The notes under the pieces were generated by a model. That model was not told where the DNA came from, did not search any database, and saw nothing but the letters and a program-made list of their open reading frames with translations. This document shows, piece after piece, positions 56,785-64,000 of a DNA stretch of 64,000 nucleotides. Position numbers and translations under genes: made by a program. Origin of the DNA: Pseudozyma flocculosa PF-1 (taxonomy: Eukaryota; Basidiomycota; Ustilaginomycetes; Ustilaginales; Ustilaginaceae); assembly GCF_000417875.1 (NCBI RefSeq), contig NW_006920895.1, forward strand, positions 106,336 to 170,335. The letters run 5' to 3'. Each line of letters begins with the position of its first letter. Position 1 is the stretch's first letter.

Positions 56785-57991
56785 GCGAGCGGTGGACGTG
56801 ATGGCGCACCCTCGCCCCGTGGCCGTTGCCGTGTAGTCGTTCCTCGTTGCTCGGTGGTTCAGTTGTGTCCCCTCCTCGTACGATGTTTGACATGAAAGCA
56901 GATTGGAATTTGATGAAAGATGGTACGATATCGATTGCCCATTGCCGGCCTCGGGCGAGGTGGTTCACGGCGCCGCCCCCTTGAGCTTGGTCCCGACGAC
57001 GTTGGGCGCTGGCAGGCCGGCCGAGAGTAGGACAATATCAAGTTGTAATTGCGACGGTGGCGGGCCTGGACCCCGTCGGCTAGAGATAGAGGAGAGGGAC
57101 GCGAGGCCGCCTGAGCCCTGGGGCTGGCCTTGACCAGGCGTAGAGGAGGAGTGCAGGGTTGTGGTCAGTGCCCAAAAAGTTCAAGAGAGCTCCACATGCA
57201 TGCTGCTGGGCGCTGACCGCTGACGTGCCCGGTGGTGGCCTGTGGCTCGTGGGGCCCCCGCCGGCCTGCCTGCGTGGCGGCCGCTACCTGTAATCACCAC
57301 CACCACCACCACCGCCATCATACCCCTCCCTTGCTGCCTGGACTCCTTGCTCGCTGCCGGGGCTATCGATCCTCGTTCCTTCAGCTTAGCCACAGTCTCA
57401 TCTTGCTCGTCGCGCCCCACCGCAAGCACCCAACCCTCTGCCCCCGTCAATCTGCCCCGTCGGTCTACCCCGCTCCTTTGCTCGCGCTTCTCTACCTTGC
57501 TCGCCTCATTCGCACCGGCACCCGTTCCGCCACTCGGCCTGCCACCCAGCGCTCCCTCCGCCTTTCAGCCCCGGCCTAGCCTGGTCGCACGCCCGGGCGA
57601 ACCGCACACAACCACGGCCACAACCCATCTCGGATTGCATCCACGCAGATCCGTTTCCCCTTTCTTCCCTTTCCATAGCGTCGCCATCATCTCCGCTCCT
57701 CGCCTCTTTATCGCGCCATCTCAGTCTCCACCCTCGGGCGATTCCTCTTGCGCAATCCGGCGTGACATACCGCAAGCATATGTAGCCAGGTGAGCAGGAG
57801 CGCCGACCTCTCAGCGCTCCCGTCAGCATCGGAACTCGACTGAGCGCTGACTGGCATCCGCCTCGACTCTACACGCTTCACCCATGCATACACATCGCCC
57901 CGCTCGCCCCTCATATCCCGGTAGACGACCTCAAGGCGCACACGGGAGGTAGAAGGACGTCGAACACGTCGCCGCCGCCGCCGCCGCCAAG
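56785..57991. promoter_or_regulatory. Region between katG and ATG11
   Basis: 1.2 kb of katG 3' end and ATG11 promoter/leader. A CCA-type short repeat is at 57297-57315 and the leader is C/T-rich from 57300 on. No gene is supportable. Confidence 0.45.
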
Positions 57992-58236
57992 ATGACGACA
58001 ATGAAGGTCATCCGCGCCCACGATGGCCGCTCCTTCAACGTCAATCAGCCACTGGCCCAGTTCCACACGCTCGACGACCTCCTCGACTGCCTCTCGCTCG
58101 CCACAGAGATTCCCTCGGACGCCATCATCTGCATGACGGCCGACGGCTCCCAGCTCAAGGACGACGTCGTCGAACACATTGCCCGCCTAGAGCGGGAGCG
58201 AGGAGGAGACGTACAGCAGACCCCAGCTTCGCAGCC

Positions 58237-58267
<31 letters not shown>

Positions 58268-61200
58268 TCACCGCCACCACCAACACCACCGCCGCCGATC
58301 GAGTTTTTCGTCTTTAACCGCGACTTTCTCTACACCGACGCAGAGGCGCTGGCCGCCGAGCTGGCCGATGTGGCCGAGCTAGCGCCTGCGGTGGGCGAGC
58401 TCGAGGTGATCCACCCGCCGACGCCCAAGTCGCTCGAGGCGCTCGTCGCCTGGTCCAACCGCACCGCCGACCATGTTGCTGTCCACGAATCGCGTTCGCG
58501 CGACCTGGTCGACCACATCCGCTGCATGCTGCGCAGCACCCAGGTGGCCCTGCTCAACCTCCGCTCGCACTCGGACAGCATCCGCCGCGGCGCCGACGCC
58601 CTCGCCGAGCTCGCCACCACCGAGCTGGCGCGCATGCAGGGCCTCCTCGACGGACACGAACGAGACCTTCGCATCCTCAGCATGGTCGCCATCCACCCTC
58701 GCCTTCTCTCCGCGGGGAGCAGTGGCAGCGGCAGCGGCTCCGCCCACAACCAGAGCTCCACCGCGGCCGGCAAGGAGCGACACCTGGGCGACTACGTCAG
58801 CCGAGTCAAGATGAATGCCGTCGCCGATGCCTGCGCTCGGGTCTACAGTGAGCTGCGTGACCGCATCACCGCCCTCGAAGAGAGCCGTCACCAGCTCGAC
58901 GCCGATACCGAGGCACTCTCGCGCGAGGTCGAGGCGACCGATGTGGCGCCCTCGGCCGACACGCTGCACGAGGCGTCCGAGGCGGCAGCGCGCGCCGCCG
59001 AACTGCTGCGCTTCATCGACGCCAGCTGCTCGCCCAACGACCAGGGCTGGCCCGCCACCTATGACCGGCTCGACGATGCCACCTACGACGAAGTCGTCGC
59101 CGCCACCGACGAGCTGGTGCTGCTCGACGACGTGGCGCGCCAGAGCGCGCTCCGCCTCGTCCAGGATCGCAACGATATGCTGGCGCGCTGCCTTGAGCTG
59201 TTGCAGGACATCAGCAGCCTCCAGTCCGAGTTTGCCGATCTTGGCGCGGGTCTCGCCGCCGTCGATGCCGATCTGCACTCGAACAAGGTCGACGGCTTCA
59301 AGCACTTGCATCGCCTCAAGAACATGCTGTGGGCCTACGGCGCCACGGTGCTCGAGGTGGTGCGACGGCGCGAATTTGCTCGCCACTTTCTCTCCAAATC
59401 CCAGGCGCTCGCCGAGCTCATGGCCAAGCTGTCGGCCACGGAGCGCAAGCGGCGTCAGCGCTACCGCTCCAACGTGTTTGGCCAGCTGCCCTGGGAGGTC
59501 AAGGGCATGGAGGAGCTCGCCCCTGCACTCGAGATCACCACGGCCCGCACTGGAGGCAGCGATGGCGGCGGCGGCGTGGCCGAGCTTGGGCGTGAGGACC
59601 TCGAGGCGCTGCTGCAGCTTCTCGACGCCGTCGAGCGGCGTCTTGTCGAAGAAGAGGGAGCGGAAGCTGCCGCAACAGAGGTGGCGAGCCCGATCCAAGA
59701 GGTCAAGGTGGCGCTACAACGGCTCATGGTCGTTCTCGACGACTGGGAAGGGGAATTCGCCTTCCTCGTCCACACGCAGCTCCTCGGCGACGACGAGCGC
59801 TTCGAAGACGAGGAAGACGAAGATGATGATGTTGGCGACCTCGATAGCGGCTCCGACACATCGATGCGCGCACACACGCGGCAGCGCGCCAGGTGGGCAA
59901 GGCTCGAGGCCGCCCGCGGCCGCGCTCGCACAGCTGCGCCCGCGGATCGGACCGAGATCGAGGCGCTCGAGCGGCAGCTGCAAGACGAGCGAGATGCGCG
60001 CAAGAAGGACGAGGAGGCGGTCAGCGCGGCCCATCGCAGCGAGATCGACGCGCTGCGTGCCAAGCTCGACGACCTCGGCCGCGAGCTGGCCGCCGAGCGA
60101 GCCCAGAGTGAACAAATGGTGCGTCAACGGACCGCCGCCGCCGAAGCAGAACGCGATGCAGTCCGAGCCGACCTCGAACTGGAACGTGAGCGCCGGCTCA
60201 ACATGGGCGACGAGCTGTCGCACCTCCGCACTGCGCTCGAGGAGGCTCGCCGCGCCGAGGCCGAGGCGCGTCAAGAGGCCATCGAGGAGGGCGACCATGC
60301 CAGCGAGGTAGAGGCGCACCTCCACGCCATGCAGGTCGAGCTCGACGAGGCGCGTGCCGCCCGCTTGGACGCCAGCAACAGGATCGAGGCTCTGCTGAGC
60401 CAGGGCTCGGGCGCCGAGCAGGAGCTGCGTGCCGCTCAGCAGCGCATCGACGAGCTCACCGAGCAGGTCACGGCCGCCCACGCCGAGACGAGCCGCGTGC
60501 GCGAGACGGTTGCCGAGATCGAAGCCGCCAAGGAGCGCCAGATCCGGTCCCACCGCGCCGAGGCCGACGGCGATCGCGCAATCCTCGAGGAGAAGGTGCG
60601 CGCGCTCGAGCACGACCTCCACGATCAGCGGATACGCACCAAGCGTGCCGAGGACGGCCGCAAGCCCGACCACGATGCCATCGAACTCCTGCGCGGCCAG
60701 CTGCGCGCCGCGGATGACGCTCACGAGGAGATGGTCAAGCAGATGGATCAGGCCCGCGAGCTCGCTGACCAAGCCGAGGCCGCCCGGCGCGACGTCGAGA
60801 CGAGCCGCCAGCAGATGCTCGAAGCCGTCCGGCCCCTCCTTTCCCGCTCGCACCAGCTGCGCAAGGCGGTCCGCGCGATGCCGGCCTTGTCATCATCGTC
60901 ATCTTCATCGGCGAAGGCTGCCGCCGCTGTGGCCGGCCAATCGTCCTCTCTGCCGCCCCCGCCACCATCATCATCGTCGCTGCAGCAGGTGCGCGGCGCC
61001 GGCAGCAGCATGGCGCTGTCGGTCGTATCCGAAGCGGAGCGCCAGGCGGCCATGGAGGCGTTCGAGTCCGACGCCGAGGCGGCCGACGTCGACGTTACGC
61101 TCGAGGCGCTGCGTGCCTTTGATCCTGCCGAAGCGTTCGACGAGGTGCGCGCCAAGCTCGACTCGCTCACCACACTGATCCGAAAGTGGCAAAAGGCGTA

Positions 61201-63742
61201 CAAGAGCTCCAACGAAAAGACGCAACGGGCGCTGGCGGCTGCGCGCGACAAGATCGCCTTTCGCAACTTCCAGCCGGGCGACCTGGCCCTGTTTCTGCCG
61301 ACGCGTAACTCGACCGCGAAGCCGTGGGCGGCCTTCAACATCAGCTTCCCCCACTTTTTCCTCCGCGCCACTGGGCAGCTGGCCGAGCAGCTCAAGACCA
61401 AGGAGTGGATCGTGGCCCGCATTGTCGCCATCACCGACCAGGTGGCCACCAACGGCGACCGCCGCCGAGCGGCCGACGAGGCCAGCACCGCCAACGGCAA
61501 TGGCAGCGGTAGTGGCACCGCCAACGGTGGCGACGTCGTCGATGGCAACCCATTCCAGCTGGCCGAGGGAGTCCGGTTCTACCTGCTTGACGTCGAGACC
61601 TGGAACGGCCCCAGCGCCGCACCGCCCGCGCTGCGCAGCCGTAAGAGTTCGGCCGCCCTGCCTGCAGGCGAGCGCGGCGCCGCTGCGGCCTCGACAGACA
61701 TCGGCAAGCGGGAACGCGGGCCCGAGAGGCGCAAAAGCGACATCCTGCCCTCACGCGGCGCCCCGATCTCAGGAGCGTCGGTGCGCGACGAAGAGGAGAA
61801 TCCGCGAAAAGATCGAACAACGTCTGCAGCCGTTGCAGACGATGCCGAAAAGACCGGCAACGACAGCAAGGCGTTCCAGCGACGGGCGAGCGAGGGCGAT
61901 CGCCCGTCGGAACCCGTCGTGGGCCTGACTACCGCCGCCAACGCTAGCAACGATGTCGCATGTGACAACGAGGCCGAGGCCGAGACTGGCCAGCGTCCAT
62001 CGACGCCGCCGCTGTTGACGCCTGATGGCTCCCCCTTGCAGCCGGCGCCACCGCATCCGCCGCAACCAGGCCTCGTCGACGCCACCATCGGGCGCGGAAC
62101 CGCTGCAGTCGATCATTCCACTGCCGAACCGCAAACGCCAGCAGCAAACGATGCTCTCCACTCGCCCCCCGTATCCTCGGAGAGGCGCCCTCGCTCTCGC
62201 GATGCGCATGCCACATCACTCTCGGAGATTGCTGCCAATGCCGCCATGTCGCCGACGCGAAGCAGCACGGGGCCCTCGGCTCTCACGCGCGCCATCCGAG
62301 CTTCCTCGCCCGTCTCGCTGCGCGGTGTCGAACGTCTGCACAACGGAAGCGGCGGACTCGCCCTGCCCCGGACGGGTACGGGCATGGGTATCTCTGGCTC
62401 GAGCTTTGGCGGGTCAACGGCGCCGCCACCGCCTGCGCTCGGTGCGTCGACGGCCTACGGCGGCAACACGTACGGCGGCAACACGTACGGCGGCACCAGC
62501 AGCGGTCCCGGCAACGGAGGCGGTGATGGCGCCAGCAGCAGCGCAACAACGAACGGGAGCGACTCGAAGCGATCGGCCATCATGGAACGCGCCGCCGCCC
62601 TGCCGGCATTCGGGCGCGCCTCTGGCCGCAGCAACATGCGCTTCGAGTCGCGCCGACACCAGCAGCACGGCAATCGCAACGGTGCCGGTGGCATGAGCTC
62701 TGCCCCCGCGTCTCAGACGATGGCGGTAGCGGCGACCATTGATTCGGCCTTAGCCCCCGCCAACCCTTTCTCCCAGAGCCCTTCGGCCGGCGCTCTCTCC
62801 TCGAGCCTTGCCGCCCAGCCTCTGCGTCGGACGACACTGTCCCAGCGCACCGACGCGCCCGCCGTCGTGGTCGTCGCCGAGGATGAAGGTCAGGAGGGCG
62901 AAGGAAAGGGCAAGGGTGGGCAAGCGCAACAAGGCTCGCAGCCGCCAAAGGTGCAGAGGTGGACCGAGCCAGCCGTCGCCTCGGCGATCCCGACGAGGAA
63001 CGTGCGCCGCGGCAGCAGCACGGGCCGCACTAGCGGCTTTTCAATCACCTCGTCGCCCTCGACGGGGACCATGGGATCGCCGCGCGGCCTCGCCGGCAGC
63101 CTGGCCGGCCCTCCGCCAGGGCCTACGTCGCAGATCAGCACCGAGCAGGCCACGGGTCGCAGCACCCTCGGCAGCAGCGCCGAGAGCGCGCGTGCAGCCC
63201 CAAGGCCATCAACGCCTGCCGCCGCTGCCGCTGCCTCCAGCCCGAACACGAGGACCTTTAGCGGGAGCGGGGCTGGTTTCCTCTCGCAGACGCTGGGACG
63301 CTTTTCGGGCCAAGCAGCCGGCCCGCCCTGGTCGTCTCCGCCGCCATCGGCATCGACCGCCCACAATTCCACCTCCACCGTCACCGCCGCGCACGCCGCC
63401 GATGCCGCCGCCGCCGCCGGCGGCTCCACCACCAAGGGGACGATGAGCGCGATGCCGGGAAGCGAGTCAGGCAACAGCCCCAAGGCCGCGACGACGTCGG
63501 CTCGGCGGCGCAGTCGACCGGGTCTCGACGCCGTGCTGCCCTTCCGTCGTGGCGCTAGCGAGACTGCTGCTGCGGCGACGGCGCTGGCGGGTCAGACACG
63601 TGCTGATAGTGGCGATGACGGCGAGCGTGAGGGCCCGACGGCAGCGGCGGCGGCGGCGGCGGTCGAGGGCCCGTCGGGGCCGGCATCCGGAGGCAGCTCG
63701 GCGGCTAGCCAGATGCTGCGACGGGTCGGCGGCTTCCTGTAA
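57992..63742 (+). CDS. atg11: ATG11, selective autophagy scaffold
   Basis: Single exon, 1,916 aa from the ATG at 57992. The N-terminus has a ubiquitin-like start (MKVIRAHDGRSFNVNQPLAQ, LKDDVVEHIARLE), then a Gln run and the Atg17-like helical part (FGQLPWEVKGMEELAPAL, about 488-505). A long coiled coil spans about 640-950. The Atg11 C-terminal domain (about 1055-1210) contains KIAFRNFQPGDLALFLPTRN, AFNISFPHFFLRATGQL and KEWIVARIVAITDQV, the FIP200/Atg11 claw region that binds cargo receptors. About 700 Ser/Ala/Pro-rich disordered residues follow. Atg11 dimers bridge receptors with the Atg1 kinase and Atg9 at the forming phagophore in pexophagy, mitophagy and related pathways. The tail is longer than in yeast Atg11 (1,178 aa). 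No intron signal is needed. Confidence 0.93.
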
Positions 63743-64000
63743 GGCAGGGGAGGGGCAGCGTGTGGGTAAGTGCGGCGATGCGACGCTCTCCCAATAGGCA
63801 CGCGCACGCGCACGCGCACGGGCATTGAACAGCATACTGGTACGATTCCATGAATTCGATTGTTCCTCGTCGCGCTTCTCCTTCGCCCGTCGCCCCTTCT
63901 ACCTGTCGACCATTGGCCCCCGTTCCACGTTACCCGCTGCCAGCGAATCGTCACCAAGCTCCTGCAAGCCCCGTGCGCATACCTAGCCGTCCGCGATCTG
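63743..64000. other. Window end, downstream of ATG11
   Basis: ATG11 3' flank with a GCACGC-type repeat near 63798-63820. Nothing else is seen. Confidence 0.4.

Overview
The window is nuclear DNA of a fungus, most likely a basidiomycete of the smut lineage (Ustilaginomycotina). Support: GC-rich, strongly GC3-biased coding; short spliceosomal introns (about 60-160 bp, GTRNGN donors, YAG acceptors); long low-complexity Ser/Ala/Pro/Gln tracts; and a Rec1-type checkpoint clamp gene laid out like the smut gene. This is inferred from protein character; no database search was possible. Exon boundaries were joined by hand from reading frame and splice signals.

Layout. 139-857 (-): small mitochondrial membrane protein. 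1278-1850 (-): DPM2. 2855-4979 (+): ATP2, mitochondrial ATP synthase beta. 5687-9495 (-): XPF/Rad1 endonuclease in about ten exons. 9.9-15.3 kb: transposon island with an outer 17-bp inverted repeat, tandem and palindromic subterminal repeats, two inverted copies of a ~697-bp copia-type LTR, a decayed gag-protease gene and a row of perfect hairpins. 16290-19754 (+): RAD16. 20330-22045 (-): WBP11-like splicing factor. 22529-24545 (+): Rec1/Rad1 9-1-1 clamp subunit. 25085-27163 (-): F-box-like protein. 27.2-34.5 kb: 7.3 kb with no supportable gene. 34472-36745 (+): mpaB/Lcp-type (DUF2236) membrane protein. 36801-37758 (-): NEDD8 protease (NEDP1/SENP8 type). 38582-42711 (+): GRAM-VASt sterol-transfer protein (Lam family), with an apparent single-base frameshift. 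44061-44814 (+): small secreted Cys-rich protein, candidate effector. 45099-50861 (-): 1,867-aa disordered protein of unknown function. 51563-53062 (+): NTF2-like protein. 54478-56784 (+): katG catalase-peroxidase. 57992-63742 (+): ATG11 autophagy scaffold.

Themes. Three genome-maintenance genes (XPF, RAD16, REC1) lie within 19 kb, two of them acting in nucleotide excision repair. ATP2, DPM2 and the 139-857 gene are housekeeping mitochondrial/ER functions. katG, the DUF2236 protein and the secreted protein are accessory or stress/host-facing. The most informative structure is the transposon island: 5-bp flanking duplications make sense only if recombination between inverted LTRs flipped the segment between them.
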